64,000 bases of DNA, taken from NCBI RefSeq assembly GCF_013178945.1, contig NZ_JABFDM010000002.1, positions 310,001 to 374,000 on the forward strand, read 5' to 3'. A model generated the notes under the pieces. The model was not told the origin of the DNA. It was given only the letters and a program-made list of their open reading frames with translations, and did not search any database. Made by a program: the position numbers and the translations under genes. Positions 17,828 through 28,256 of this stretch are shown here, in pieces (the stretch's first letter is position 1; each line of letters opens with the position of its first letter). Origin of the DNA: Bradyrhizobium aeschynomenes. GTDB lineage: Bacteria; Pseudomonadota; Alphaproteobacteria; Rhizobiales; Xanthobacteraceae.

Positions 17828-19792
17828 GCTGAACTCGCTCGCGCCAGGCAGAAGCTGCGGCACAATCTTGGCCATCACGTGCACCGAGCCCTCGGCCGTG
17901 AGATGCGCGTGGTCGAAGGACAGCGGAACGCCGCCGACCGTCAACGGACAATGGTCGCCCTTGCAGACGGCAGACAGGATCGAGACGTAGGAAAAACCCT
18001 CGCCGCTCGGCAGCGCCGCCTGCATTGCCGCGTCCAGCGCAAACACATCGGATCGCACAAACGCCGCGGGATCAGGCGTGACGCCGCGTAGCGTCGCACG
18101 CGCCAGCATGGACGGCAGCCGCGCGCGGAATTGAACGGAGGGGCCGAGCAGCACCACCGGAATGCCGGCATCATGCAGGCGATGAAGCGTCGATTTGAGG
18201 TCGTGGACCATGCTCTGGAAGCGCGGCGGGCGTGCATCCTCCAGCCAGTCCGCCGACATCACCACGAGATCTGGCCGCGCCGTCGCGAGATAGTCGCGCA
18301 TCTGGCTCGCGAGGGCACGGCAGGCTGCGACGCCCTGCGTCTCCGCGCTGAAGGTCGGCATGCAGGTCGGCTGGCTGGCCTGCATGATGTTGACGGCGTC
18401 CGGATCGAGCTGAGCCTTCAGGCCATGGTAGTAATGCGCGGCAAAGCTGTCGCCCCACAGCAGCACATTGGTCTTGCCGGCCATCTGGCGCAGGCAGTCC
18501 TCCGGGATTCGTCCGTCAGGGGTGGTAAAGCAGGAGCCGTAGCGATAGACCGGCTTCATGTCGTAGTTGTTGTAGGCATCGAGGCGCTGCGCCGCGCGGT
18601 CGGCGTCGGAGACGACGCCCGCGCGTAACAGCCCGGCACCGCTCCCGGCGAGCAGCGCGAGGCTCGCCAGCGCGGCGAGAGCGAACGCGGCGCGCGACGT
18701 GGCTGCGAGCCGGCGGCTGCGAAACGGCTGCTCGACGAAGCGCCAGGACAGCGTGGCGACGGCGACCGTGAGCGCGAACAAGGCCGCCCGTTCCCAACCA
18801 TCGAGCGCGAGTCCAGGCTTGGCAAAGCGCGCAAAGGCGAACACCGGCCAATGCCACAAATACAGCGAATAGGAGATGCGGCCGAAGAAGGCCAGCACAG
18901 ACAGCGGAGCCAGCGGGCTGCGCGCCGCCTGAACGCTTCCCGTCCCGCTCCACAGGAACAGCGCCGCACCGAGACAGGGCGACAGCGCATTGAGGCCGGG
19001 AAAGCCTGGGCCGGGCCGCAACGCAAGGACTGGCACCGCCATCAGCAGCAGCGCCAGCCCGCGCGCCGTACGTTGCGCCGCGCCGGGGCGCGGTGCGGGC
19101 AGGCCTGAGACGGCAACGAGGCTGCCGAGCAGGAATTCCCATGCCCGCGGCGGGCTGAGGAAGAAGGCGCTCGCGGACGCGCCGGATCGCATCAACATCA
19201 GGCCGAGGGCGAACGAGCCGGCCGCGAGGACCAGCAGCGTGATCGGAAGCGCCAGCCGGCGGCCGCGCGCGATCCGCAACACGCTCCAGATCACCACGGG
19301 AAGCACGAGATAGAACTGCTCTTCGACGGCGAGCGACCAGGTGTGCAGCAGCGGCTTCTCCACCGCGGCATGGTCGAAATAGCCGGACTGCTGCCAGAAG
19401 AAGATGTTCGAGGTGAAGGTGACGACGGCCATGGCCGAGCGGGAGAGTTCGGCGCGCTCGGAGCTCAGCATGTCCCAGAATGCCGGGATCGCTGCGAACG
19501 CCACCATGACATAGAGCGCGGGCAGCAATCGCCGCACGCGCCGTTCATAGAAGTTGGCAAACGAGAACTGCCCTTTGGCGATCTCGGCCGTGATGATGCC
19601 GGTGATCAGATAGCCGGAGATGACGAAGAAGATGTCGACACCGACGAAGCCGCCGAAGATGGCCGGCGCCTCGAAGTGGAAGCCTATGACGGCAAGCACC
19701 GCGATAGCGCGGAGCCAGTCGACATCCTCGCGATGAGCGGGAGCCGACGCTGCGGACGAGCCGGCAACACAGGGCTGCGCGGGCGCATGCAT
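17765..19792 (-). CDS. Acyltransferase 3 / SGNH two-domain protein (OafA-like)
   Basis: A 675-residue membrane O-acyltransferase. The N-terminal ~380 residues carry about 10 helices with the family blocks DVDWLRAIAVLAVIGFHF (catalytic His), GGFVGVDIFFVISGYLIT and NFYERRVRRLLPALY. The C-terminal periplasmic SGNH domain has Ser in LLWGDSFAAHY and the Asp-His pair in SFDHAHLTAEG. Such proteins O-acetylate lipopolysaccharide, peptidoglycan or exopolysaccharide. ATG 19792 is chosen; a TTG at 19843 would add 17 residues. The last ~20 codons overlap the convergent transporter gene. Confidence 0.88.
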   Translation of the reverse strand: MHAPAQPCVAGSSAASAPAHREDVDWLRAIAVLAVIGFHFEAPAIFGGFVGVDIFFVISGYLITGIITAEIAKGQFSFANFYERRVRRLLPALYVMVAFAAIPAFWDMLSSERAELSRSAMAVVTFTSNIFFWQQSGYFDHAAVEKPLLHTWSLAVEEQFYLVLPVVIWSVLRIARGRRLALPITLLVLAAGSFALGLMLMRSGASASAFFLSPPRAWEFLLGSLVAVSGLPAPRPGAAQRTARGLALLLMAVPVLALRPGPGFPGLNALSPCLGAALFLWSGTGSVQAARSPLAPLSVLAFFGRISYSLYLWHWPVFAFARFAKPGLALDGWERAALFALTVAVATLSWRFVEQPFRSRRLAATSRAAFALAALASLALLAGSGAGLLRAGVVSDADRAAQRLDAYNNYDMKPVYRYGSCFTTPDGRIPEDCLRQMAGKTNVLLWGDSFAAHYYHGLKAQLDPDAVNIMQASQPTCMPTFSAETQGVAACRALASQMRDYLATARPDLVVMSADWLEDARPPRFQSMVHDLKSTLHRLHDAGIPVVLLGPSVQFRARLPSMLARATLRGVTPDPAAFVRSDVFALDAAMQAALPSGEGFSYVSILSAVCKGDHCPLTVGGVPLSFDHAHLTAEGSVHVMAKIVPQLLPGASEFSSIQQADDRAHQAGGEGARDD

Positions 19793-19998
19793 CCGTGGCG
19801 CGCGCTTGGCCGTGGGAGCGTATTGAACGACGAAGGAGGGCAACGGGACGGATACGCCTTACACAAGCCCGCGCCGAACGCGGCTCCGCATCCGTCGCCG
19901 GCCCATCCGTCCCCATCACGCGGGACTGGACGTCAACACACACGCGCGACGGCCGCCGTCCATCGCGCGCGAAATGTTTCCATCCGTTTCTGTCGCCT

Positions 19999-20616
19999 TT
20001 ACGTCGTAAGTTCGACGGTTTTGAAGTCGGCCGGCAGGATCACTTCGAGCAGCTCGACGTCGTCGGAATAGTCGAGGATCATGTGCCGGATCTTCGGCGG
20101 CTGGGTCCAGCAGCTGCCCTCCTGCATCAGCGTCTCGCCGACGCCATCGAGGTAGCTTTTCACCCAGCCCTTGAGCACGTAGACCATCTGGAAGTCGACC
20201 GCATGGGTGTGCAGCTTCGAGACCTCCTGCGGATTGCACGGCGGCAGCATGCGAATGACATGCGCGCGCGCCAAACCGTGGGTCGCGGCGGCGATGCCGA
20301 GATCGCGATAATGCGCATAGGCACGCAGGCCATCGGCCTTGAAGTCCTCCTCGCGGTGGTGAGAGATCGCGACCTTCTGCTTCGGCCGCCGCGGCGCCGG
20401 CGCCGGCCGCCCCTTGCTCACGAGCGCCTTGCGCGCGGACGGCGCGGCCGCCCTGCCCGGCCTGGCGGGCGTCTTGCCGGGCGTCTTGGCGATGGTCTTT
20501 GCGCTGGTTTTGGCGGAGGTCTTCGCAGCCGCCTTGCTGCTCTTGCTGGTCTTCAGCGCTGCGGCCTTGGCGGCGGCGCGTGAGACGGGCTTGGTGGTGC
20601 GGCTCTTGCTGGCCAT
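19999..20616 (-). CDS. Cupin protein with Lys/Ala/Pro-rich histone-H1-like tail
   Basis: A 205-residue protein in two parts. Residues 1-80 are low-complexity Ala/Lys/Ser/Thr/Pro with KTSAKTSAKTIAKTPGKTP-type repeats, like the tails of histone H1-like bacterial proteins. Residues ~85-205 form a cupin: KLHTHAVDFQMVYVLKGWVKSYL with metal-binding His pair and Glu/Gln position, then GSCWTQPPKIRHMILDYS. The cupin may bind a metal or small ligand; the tail may bind DNA or RNA or anchor to a polyanion. No partner gene is obvious. The start at ATG 20616 includes the tail; codon bias is normal throughout. Confidence 0.85.
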   Translation of the reverse strand: MASKSRTTKPVSRAAAKAAALKTSKSSKAAAKTSAKTSAKTIAKTPGKTPARPGRAAAPSARKALVSKGRPAPAPRRPKQKVAISHHREEDFKADGLRAYAHYRDLGIAAATHGLARAHVIRMLPPCNPQEVSKLHTHAVDFQMVYVLKGWVKSYLDGVGETLMQEGSCWTQPPKIRHMILDYSDDVELLEVILPADFKTVELTT

Positions 20617-20691
20617 GGTGCTCTCCCTGCGAGTCCTCGATGCAAGGCTAGCACATGTTGTCGAACCTCAGCAGCTTCTCCAACAAAGGTC

Positions 20692-20793
20692 GTCATTCCG
20701 GGGCGTGCGAAGCACGAGCCCGGAATCCATGCCTCCGCGCGTTGTGCCGCCCGATGGATTCCGGGCTCGCGCTGATGCGCGCCCCGGAATGAC
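20692..20793. repeat. GTCATTCCGGGG-type palindromic repeat
   Basis: The arms are GTCATTCCGGGGCGTGC...CCCGGAATCCAT and GATGGATTCCGGGCTC...GCCCCGGAATGAC. It lies between the cupin start and the usg stop, so it is downstream of usg on the minus strand. Confidence 0.92.
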
Positions 20794-20826
20794 ACCGGTG
20801 GTGGAGCGACTGCGGCGCCCTTCCGC

Positions 20827-21111
20827 TCAATGCAGCACGAACACACCGTCGACCGCGCGCAGCTCGGCCGGCTTGATCAGCTTCGAATGCGCCACTGTCA
20901 CCGAGTGCAGCGGGCCCTCGATCTTCTCCTGCCAGAACGCCAGGAAGTCCTGCAGCGCCGGGAATTTCGGAAACAGGTCGTAGTTCTGCCAGACATAGGT
21001 TTGCAGCAGCGAGCGATGGTCCGGCATCCGATACAGGATCTGCGCGGTCGTCAGCCCATAACCCAGCACCTGTTTCCGAAAGTCCTCGGAAACCTCAACC
21101 CTCGATACCAT
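20827..21111 (-). CDS. usg: Usg family protein
   Basis: A 94-residue protein with the Usg signature: GLTTAQILYRMPDHRSLLQTYVWQ, then FPKFPALQDFLAFWQEKIEGPLHSV. Usg was named for its position next to amino-acid genes in other bacteria; its function is unknown. Start ATG 21111 is supported by GGAGG seven bases upstream, so the longer frame to 21165 is rejected. It is divergent from groESL, with a 379-bp regulatory gap. Confidence 0.9.
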   Translation of the reverse strand: MVSRVEVSEDFRKQVLGYGLTTAQILYRMPDHRSLLQTYVWQNYDLFPKFPALQDFLAFWQEKIEGPLHSVTVAHSKLIKPAELRAVDGVFVLH

Positions 21112-21258
21112 GCCAACCTCCGTTTCTGGAGCGCATGTCCGCGTGGCCAACCGGGATGGAGCCACCCGGCAAAGATGCGCTCACTGCTTCGAAATGTGAC
21201 GCATGTCCTCAACCCATCTCAAGCTTAAATGTTTAACCGGTTGTTGAAATATGCTGCA

Positions 21259-21285
21259 TTAGCAGCGACTTAGCCCGGGTGCTAA
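21259..21285 (+). promoter_or_regulatory. CIRCE-like element, distal copy (degenerate)
   Basis: TTAGCAGCG, 9 bases, GGGTGCTAA. The 9-9-9 spacing is that of CIRCE (TTAGCACTC-N9-GAGTGCTAA). The left arm matches at 6 of 9 positions and the right arm at 8 of 9. It lies 206 bp upstream of groES, farther than the usual operator position, and could be an auxiliary HrcA site or a decayed copy. Confidence 0.5.
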
Positions 21286-21379
21286 TACGGTGTTTCGTGC
21301 TTTGTTCCGGCGCCGTTAACGCTATCGGAACGCTTTGGCAGAGGCCGCAGTTGACTGCTAATTTTTCTGCTACAAGGCC

Positions 21380-21408
21380 TTGCCCGGCATAGAACTCTCC
21401 CCTAAATC
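21380..21408 (+). promoter_or_regulatory. Sigma70-type promoter of groESL
   Basis: TTGCCC at 21380-21385, a 17-bp spacer, TAAATC at 21403-21408. The predicted start near 21415 falls immediately before the proximal CIRCE, the classical repressor arrangement. The -10 is imperfect, and the heat-shock sigma factor cannot be excluded because TCCCCTAAAT overlaps the -10. Confidence 0.5.
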
Positions 21409-21419
21409 CAGCCCGCGTG

Positions 21420-21446
21420 CTGGCACTCGCCGGCGCCGACTGCCAA
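21420..21446 (+). promoter_or_regulatory. CIRCE operator, proximal copy
   Basis: CTGGCACTC, 9 bases, GACTGCCAA. Each arm matches the CIRCE consensus at 7 of 9 positions with exact 9-bp spacing, and the two changed positions pair with each other (TGGCA / TGCCA), preserving symmetry. It lies 45 bp upstream of groES, where HrcA normally blocks transcription. Confidence 0.75.
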
Positions 21447-21490
21447 ATTTTCAGAAACTGACAATCGCCTCAATAGCTTAGGAGGACTGT

Positions 21491-21805
21491 ATGGCTTTCC
21501 GTCCGCTTCACGACCGCGTCGTGGTCAAGCGCATCGACGCCGAAGAGAAGACCGCTGGCGGCATCATCATCCCCGACTCGGCCAAGGAAAAGCCCTCGCA
21601 GGGCGAAGTGATCGCGGTGGGCCCGGGCGCCCGCGACGAGAGCGGCAAGCTGGTCCCGCTCGACGTCCAGGTCGGTGATCGCGTGCTGTTCGGCAAGTGG
21701 TCGGGCACCGAGGTCAAGATCGACGGCCAGGAGCTGCTCATCATGAAGGAAAGCGACATCATGGGCGTGCTCACCGACACCGCGTCGAAGAAGAAGGCCG
21801 CCTAA
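21491..21805 (+). CDS. groES: Co-chaperonin GroES
   Basis: A 104-residue Gro[14 protein letters not shown] starts the beta barrel, the mobile loop is [18 protein letters not shown] with the conserved Gly-Gly-Ile-Ile, and the roof and end are [15 protein letters not shown] and [10 protein letters not shown]. It caps the GroEL ring with ATP. Start ATG 21491 has AGGAGG seven bases upstream. It is the first gene of the CIRCE-controlled operon. The C-terminal SKKKAA tail is a few residues longer than in E. coli. Confidence 0.98.
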   Translation: MAFRPLHDRVVVKRIDAEEKTAGGIIIPDSAKEKPSQGEVIAVGPGARDESGKLVPLDVQVGDRVLFGKWSGTEVKIDGQELLIMKESDIMGVLTDTASKKKAA

Positions 21806-21817
21806 GCCGCCGTTGCC

Positions 21818-23604
<1,787 letters not shown>

Positions 23605-23629
23605 GGTCCGCTCCCCTCGCGAACACGAA

Positions 23630-23656
23630 GGGCGCAGCGCAGGCTGCGCCCTTTTT
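23630..23656 (+). terminator. Rho-independent terminator of groESL
   Basis: GGGCGCAGC, a 4-base loop, GCTGCGCCC, then TTTTTC. A perfect 9-bp GC-rich stem followed by a T-run, 26 bp after the groEL stop. Confidence 0.93.
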
Positions 23657-23728
23657 CTTTCACGGCTTCCTCACCGCGATCCGCTTCGGCCGCCGTTTCG
23701 GCACCGCGCCCGACCAACCGCGCACGGC

Positions 23729-24568
23729 TCAATCCCCCGCCTGGAACTCCGCAAAACAACCGCGCAGCCAGTCGATGACGACGCGCGCGGCGGGATCGCG
23801 TTTCAGATGGGTCTGCACCAGCAGCCAGATGTCGCGGCGGCGCGGCAGCTGCGTCACCCGCAGCGTGCGGTCGGCCAGCAGATCGCGGCAGGCATGTTCG
23901 GGAAGCACGGCCGCGGCATGGCCGCCGCGCAGCACCTCCGACATCAACCGCACATCATCGGTCATGCAGCGCGCCGCATCGAACAGCTTGCGCTGCTTGA
24001 GAATCTGCTGCTCCGGAATGCCGTCGAGCTCGTCCGGATAGGCGCAGACGAAGCTGACGGGGCCGCTCGCCGGCTCGATCAGATAGAGCCGGACGCTGCC
24101 GAGCCGGGTGATGGTGAAATCGCCCTTCTCCGGCTTGCGCAGCCGGATGGCGAAATCGGCCTGCCAGCGCGAGAAGCTGACATTGCTGCTCGCGGTGAGA
24201 AGCTGCAGCCGCAGGCCGGAATGTGCTGTCAGCAGCGAGGCCATGCGCGGCGCCAGGATGCGCTCGGCCACGGCCGGCGTGGCCGCGAGGCGAAAGCGGC
24301 CGGTGACGCCTTCCTGGGCGGCACCGACGCGGGCGATGTCGGCGGCATGGCTCGCCATCGCCTCGACATGCGCCAGCACCATCTCGCAGGCCGGCGTCGG
24401 CCGCCGACCCCCGTCGACCGCCTCGAACAGGCGGACCCCGAGCGCGGTCTCGATGCGCGCCAGCCGCCGGCCCACCGTGGTCTCGTCGATGCGCAGCCGC
24501 GCGCCGGCGCCGGCATAGCTGCCGGCATCACGCACCGCTGCGACAATGCGCAGATCGTCCCAGTTCAT
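23729..24568 (-). CDS. LysR family transcriptional regulator
   Basis: A 279-residue regulator. The N-terminal winged helix-turn-helix reads MNWDDLRIVAAVRDAGSYAGA...DETTVGRRLARIETALGVRLF, with the standard LysR recognition-helix pattern; the rest is a periplasmic-binding-like effector domain. ATG 24568 gives the standard LTTR N-terminus, so the upstream extension to 24667 is rejected. It is divergent from the cysteine hydrolase gene with 135 bp between the starts, the classical LTTR arrangement, so it probably controls that gene. The gap holds CCTGC-N6-GCAGG (near 24642), a possible binding dyad. Confidence 0.9.
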   Translation of the reverse strand: MNWDDLRIVAAVRDAGSYAGAGARLRIDETTVGRRLARIETALGVRLFEAVDGGRRPTPACEMVLAHVEAMASHAADIARVGAAQEGVTGRFRLAATPAVAERILAPRMASLLTAHSGLRLQLLTASSNVSFSRWQADFAIRLRKPEKGDFTITRLGSVRLYLIEPASGPVSFVCAYPDELDGIPEQQILKQRKLFDAARCMTDDVRLMSEVLRGGHAAAVLPEHACRDLLADRTLRVTQLPRRRDIWLLVQTHLKRDPAARVVIDWLRGCFAEFQAGD

Positions 24569-24703
24569 TCGCGACCCGTACCATGCCGCGCGACGGGTCG
24601 GCAAATATCGCCTGCAGATTCGCAGCCACCGGCTGCAACATCCTGCATTGCCGCAGGCAGCTCCCAACCCCTAGGGTCGCCGCACGGCATTGGAGACCGC
24701 CTC

Positions 24704-25312
24704 ATGACGATGCTCAAGACCCCACCCAGCACCCTGCTCGAACTGTCCGGCGCCGACCTCCGCCTGCCCCGTCTCGCCGAGTCCAGCCTCGTGCTGATCG
24801 ACATCCAGAACGAATACCGCCACGGCCCGCTGGCGCTGCCCGGCGCCGAGGCCGCGATCGCACAGGCCGCCCGCCTGCTGGCGCGGGCGCGCGCCGCCGG
24901 CAGCGTGATCATCCATGTTGCCCATCGCGGCAAGGAGGGCGGGCTGTTCGACCGCAGCGCACCGCGCGGCGCGATCGCCGAGGCCGTGACACCGCTGGCC
25001 GGCGAAGCCGTGATCGAGAAGACGCTGCCGAATGCGTTCGCCGGCACCGAGCTGCAGGCACGGCTTGCCGCGGCCGGCCGCAACAACGTCGTGCTCGCCG
25101 GCTTGATGACCCATATGTGCGTATCATCCACCGCGCGCGCCGCGCTCGACTTCGGCTGGCGCATCACCATCGACGCCGCGAGCTGCGCCACGCGCGACCT
25201 GCCGGACGGTCGCGGCGGCACGCTGCCGGCGGCGCTGGTCCATGACGTCGCGCTCGCCGAGCTGTCCGATCGCTTCGCGCTGATCACGCGCGACGGCAAC
25301 GCGCTGGTCTAG
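24704..25312 (+). CDS. Isochorismatase-family cysteine hydrolase
   Basis: A 202-residue hydrolase. The triad is Asp in LVLIDIQNEYRHGP (near residue 32), Lys in VIEKTLPNAFAGT and Cys in LAGLMTHMCVSSTARAA. The GLMTHMCVSST motif with preceding cis-peptide is typical. Members act on isochorismate, nicotinamide, N-carbamoyl amides or related amides. Start ATG 24704 has GGAG upstream. It is probably regulated by the divergent LysR protein. The stop overlaps the convergent signal peptidase gene by 4 bp. Confidence 0.88.
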   Translation: MTMLKTPPSTLLELSGADLRLPRLAESSLVLIDIQNEYRHGPLALPGAEAAIAQAARLLARARAAGSVIIHVAHRGKEGGLFDRSAPRGAIAEAVTPLAGEAVIEKTLPNAFAGTELQARLAAAGRNNVVLAGLMTHMCVSSTARAALDFGWRITIDAASCATRDLPDGRGGTLPAALVHDVALAELSDRFALITRDGNALV

Positions 25313-26538
25313 CGCACGACACTCCCGATCCGCTCGAAGCGGGTCCGGGGGCCCTCGCCTTCGCCGCCGTCACCGCGCGAAAAGAAGATCATCCCAAAGC
25401 GGCCGATGACGTGATCGACCGGGATCGTGCCGACTTGCGACACTCGGCTATCGCTCGAATTGTCCCGGTTGTCGCCGAGCATGAACAGATGCCCCGCCGG
25501 TACGGTGGTCTCGATCGTCTCGTCGAAGAAGCCGTGGTCGAGGCAATCGATCGTCTCAAAGCTCACGCCGTTCGGCAGCGTCTCGCGCCAGCGCTTCACC
25601 GCGGCCCCGGCTCCACCGCAAGCTTCCTCGCCCGCGACGTCCGCCAGCCGCTCGCGGGCGACCGGCTGTCCGTTGAGATGAAGCACCCCGCCGCGCATCT
25701 GGACGCGATCTCCGGGCAGGCCCACGACCCGCTTGACGTAGTCGACGCCGCCTTCGCCTCGCGGCAGGCGGAAGACGACGACGTCGCCGCGCGCAGGCAT
25801 TGCGCCGAAGATGCGCCCGGCGAACAGCGGTGGCGCGAAGGGCAGCGAATAGCGGCTGTAGCCATAGGCGTATTTCGTCGCGAACACGTTGTCGCCGACC
25901 AGCAGGGTCGGCATCATCGAGGCGGCGGGTACGCTGAACGGCTGAAAGGCGAAGGTCCTGATCGCGAGCGCGCCCAGCGCGGGCATCAGCAGCGCCGCAA
26001 TCGCATAGGTGAGAACGCCCCGCCAAAGACTGAGGCCCGCCGCTTCAGCCATCATTGCTGCGGTCAGTCCCACCGCCCAGATGCCGCAGATCCCGCCCAG
26101 GATCTGCAGCGGCACCAGCACGGCGGAGTCGCCGCTCGCCGGCGCGACGGTGGCGATGGTCAGGATCACGACGCCGCCGAGCACCACCGGCAGGCCGCCA
26201 AAGGCCAGGGCTGCGCGCATCACCACGGCCGAGGTCTGCCCGCCCAGCCGCCGGGCCAGCCAGGCTGCGATGGCGCCAAGGACGTAGAGATCGAACACGC
26301 CAAGCGCGCCGCCGAGCACGAGGCAGGCCGACAGCGCACGCCAATCCATCAGATCGCTGATCGTCCCGAAGCCGAGCACCGTGTTGAAGGACGAACCGAT
26401 CCCGCCTGCAACCGCGAGTGGCACAACAAGCGGATATGGTAGCCGTCCCGCAATGCGCGCGATCGTCCGGCGCGGGTGCAGCCACACCGACAAGAACGGC
26501 GATCGCTCGGGCATCGTCAGGGGCAGACTATCGGACAT
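25309..26538 (-). CDS. Fusion of YIP1-like membrane domain and signal peptidase I
   Basis: A 409-residue membrane protein. Residues ~1-195 hold about five hydrophobic segments resembling a YIP1 family domain (SVWLHPRRTIARI opening). Residues ~205-395 are signal peptidase I: catalytic Ser in VPAASMMPTLLVGD, Lys in DYVKRVVGLPGDRV and the conserved box GDNRDNSSDSR. It cleaves signal peptides at the outer face of the inner membrane. Two Cys residues in EEACGG and IDCLDHG could form a disulfide. The usual LepB has only one or two N-terminal helices, so the five-helix front end is unusual. It is probably an extra peptidase rather than the housekeeping LepB. Confidence 0.85.
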   Translation of the reverse strand: MSDSLPLTMPERSPFLSVWLHPRRTIARIAGRLPYPLVVPLAVAGGIGSSFNTVLGFGTISDLMDWRALSACLVLGGALGVFDLYVLGAIAAWLARRLGGQTSAVVMRAALAFGGLPVVLGGVVILTIATVAPASGDSAVLVPLQILGGICGIWAVGLTAAMMAEAAGLSLWRGVLTYAIAALLMPALGALAIRTFAFQPFSVPAASMMPTLLVGDNVFATKYAYGYSRYSLPFAPPLFAGRIFGAMPARGDVVVFRLPRGEGGVDYVKRVVGLPGDRVQMRGGVLHLNGQPVARERLADVAGEEACGGAGAAVKRWRETLPNGVSFETIDCLDHGFFDETIETTVPAGHLFMLGDNRDNSSDSRVSQVGTIPVDHVIGRFGMIFFSRGDGGEGEGPRTRFERIGSVVR

Positions 26539-26652
26539 CGATCAACCTCAATTCGGCACAGTCTTCACGTGAGCCGCGCGCGGCATGATTGCGGTCAATC
26601 ATGTCGCGCGCGCAAGCGAAAGCGCAAAGTTGGCTGCATGGGCAAAGCCCGC

Positions 26653-28008
26653 CTACGACTGCACCGACCGCTTCTTCCGCCACGGCGCGTCATCCTCCCA
26701 GTCGCCGGCCATGATCGAGCCGTAGGGGATCACCTCGTCGACGACCTCGCCGAGCCCGAAGCGCGCGATCTGCGCGCGTACCGACGCCGCATTCTTGTAG
26801 GCCTGCGGCAGCTCCGAGAGGTCGGGCTTGCCGCAATAGAAGCGCGCGTCGATGCCATCGGGCAACTCGGGACGATTCTCGCGCAGGAAAGCTTTCCGCC
26901 CGAGATTGCGACCGGCGCCGTGCGGCGCGAAGCCGAGCGCGTCCTTGTTGTCGCGATGCTTGATGATCAGCACCGGCTCGGCCATGTTGAGCGGCACGAT
27001 GGTGCGGCCGTCATCATCGGCCGAGAAGCCGGACCAGTTCGGCGTCGCGCCCTTGCCGTGATAGTACAGACCATCGCTCTTCCGGAAGACGAAGTTGTGC
27101 TCGTTCCAGAAGCGGTCGGCGACGGCGTTGCCGAGCTTGGCAGCCGTGAGATCGTGGATCGCGTGATGATTGGCACGCGTCCACAGCCGCGCCACCTGCA
27201 GCGCCTCCCAATAGGCGCGACCATCGTCGCTCGACGCCTTGATCCAGGCGCTGTGCTCGGGGACCCTCGGCGCGTGGATCGCGGTGTGTTTGCGCGCGAC
27301 CGCCATGCCACGCTTGTAGAGCTGCGCGCCGAATCCGCGCGAGCCGTGATGGGTCACCAGCGCAGCCTGCCCCGTCGATTTCAGATGCCCGACGAAGGCG
27401 AAGTGATTGCCGTCCCCCTGCGTGGCGAAGTGCCCGACGGCTAAGCGCTCCAGCCCTTTCAGGAACGGGTTGCCGTCGAACCCCTGCATCATCTCGTCCG
27501 GCGGCTGGTGCAGCCGGTCGCGGCCGCCGGGACCGAAATGGGTCACCGCGTGAACGGCATCGAGGATGCGCTTGGGATCGTCCTTGCGCGCGAACACGGT
27601 CACCGCGACCGAGCAGCAGATGTCCGACGAATGGAAGCCCGGATGGATGGCATCCTCGCAGGCGACTACGCCGCCGACCGGAATGGTGCCGAGCGCCGTT
27701 CCCGACGGGCAGGCGTCCGGCATGACAGCGCCGGCCATGATGGTCGGCACGCGCATCAACGCATCCATGTGCTGCGCCACCGCCGCGACATTGGCGCGCT
27801 CGAGCTCGTTCTCGGCCTCGATCAGCATCGCAAACGGCAAGCCATTGGTGCGCATCAACGCCTCCGCCGGCTGCAGCGCCTGCAGCGCGGCGAAAATCGC
27901 GTCGTCATCAGCGCCCGCAGCGCGCATGGCATTCGCGGCCGCCAGCCCGTCCTTGAACCAGCGGCCCGGCTTGAAGCCCCAGGCGATCAGGGTGTTTCCG
28001 TCGATCAT
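26653..28008 (-). CDS. RtcB-family RNA ligase, divergent paralogue A
   Basis: A 451-residue RtcB homologue. The guanylylation motif HGAGR is intact (FAPHGAGRNLGRKAF), as are a metal-site Cys (SSDICCSVAV), the GDGNHF block and HHGSRGFG. It lacks the GSMG signature of canonical RtcB, with PLNMAEPVLII in that place, so it belongs to a divergent branch. RtcB joins RNA 2',3'-cyclic or 3'-phosphate ends to 5'-OH ends using GTP and Mn. ATG 28008 (MIDGNTLIAWGFKPG) is the start; the frame upstream is unlikely. It is 248 bp downstream of the second RtcB gene, with a palindromic repeat between, and on the same strand as the slipin gene. Confidence 0.9.
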   Translation of the reverse strand: MIDGNTLIAWGFKPGRWFKDGLAAANAMRAAGADDDAIFAALQALQPAEALMRTNGLPFAMLIEAENELERANVAAVAQHMDALMRVPTIMAGAVMPDACPSGTALGTIPVGGVVACEDAIHPGFHSSDICCSVAVTVFARKDDPKRILDAVHAVTHFGPGGRDRLHQPPDEMMQGFDGNPFLKGLERLAVGHFATQGDGNHFAFVGHLKSTGQAALVTHHGSRGFGAQLYKRGMAVARKHTAIHAPRVPEHSAWIKASSDDGRAYWEALQVARLWTRANHHAIHDLTAAKLGNAVADRFWNEHNFVFRKSDGLYYHGKGATPNWSGFSADDDGRTIVPLNMAEPVLIIKHRDNKDALGFAPHGAGRNLGRKAFLRENRPELPDGIDARFYCGKPDLSELPQAYKNAASVRAQIARFGLGEVVDEVIPYGSIMAGDWEDDAPWRKKRSVQS

Positions 28009-28085
28009 GGCAGGTCTTGTGCTTGAACAGAGTCGTTTGTCGCCACTGGCGACGCGTGCGTTCACAGCCGATGCTCTCTCCACTC

Positions 28086-28235
28086 GTCATTCCGGGGCTC
28101 GCGCAGCGAGAGCCCGGAATCCATAGCCCCAGGGAGCTATGAGACGCGAGACGGCCGTGGCGCCTGTTTTCGCCACATCCCCGCTCGTGGCTATGGATTC
28201 CGGGCTCAGCCGCTGCGCGGCTGCCCCGGAATGAC
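28086..28235. repeat. GTCATTCCGGGG-type palindromic repeat, long form
   Basis: The outer arms are GTCATTCCGGGGCTCGCGCAG and GCTGCCCCGGAATGAC. The centre carries GCTATGAGACGCGAGACGG, as in the other long copies. It separates the two RtcB genes. Confidence 0.92.
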
Positions 28236-28256
28236 GAGGGGAGAATGAGGACGCGC

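Noticed and set aside
23807..24703. Long N-terminal extension of the isochorismatase-family gene
   Set aside because: It is antisense to the LysR gene and lacks any domain. ATG 24704 has a ribosome site.
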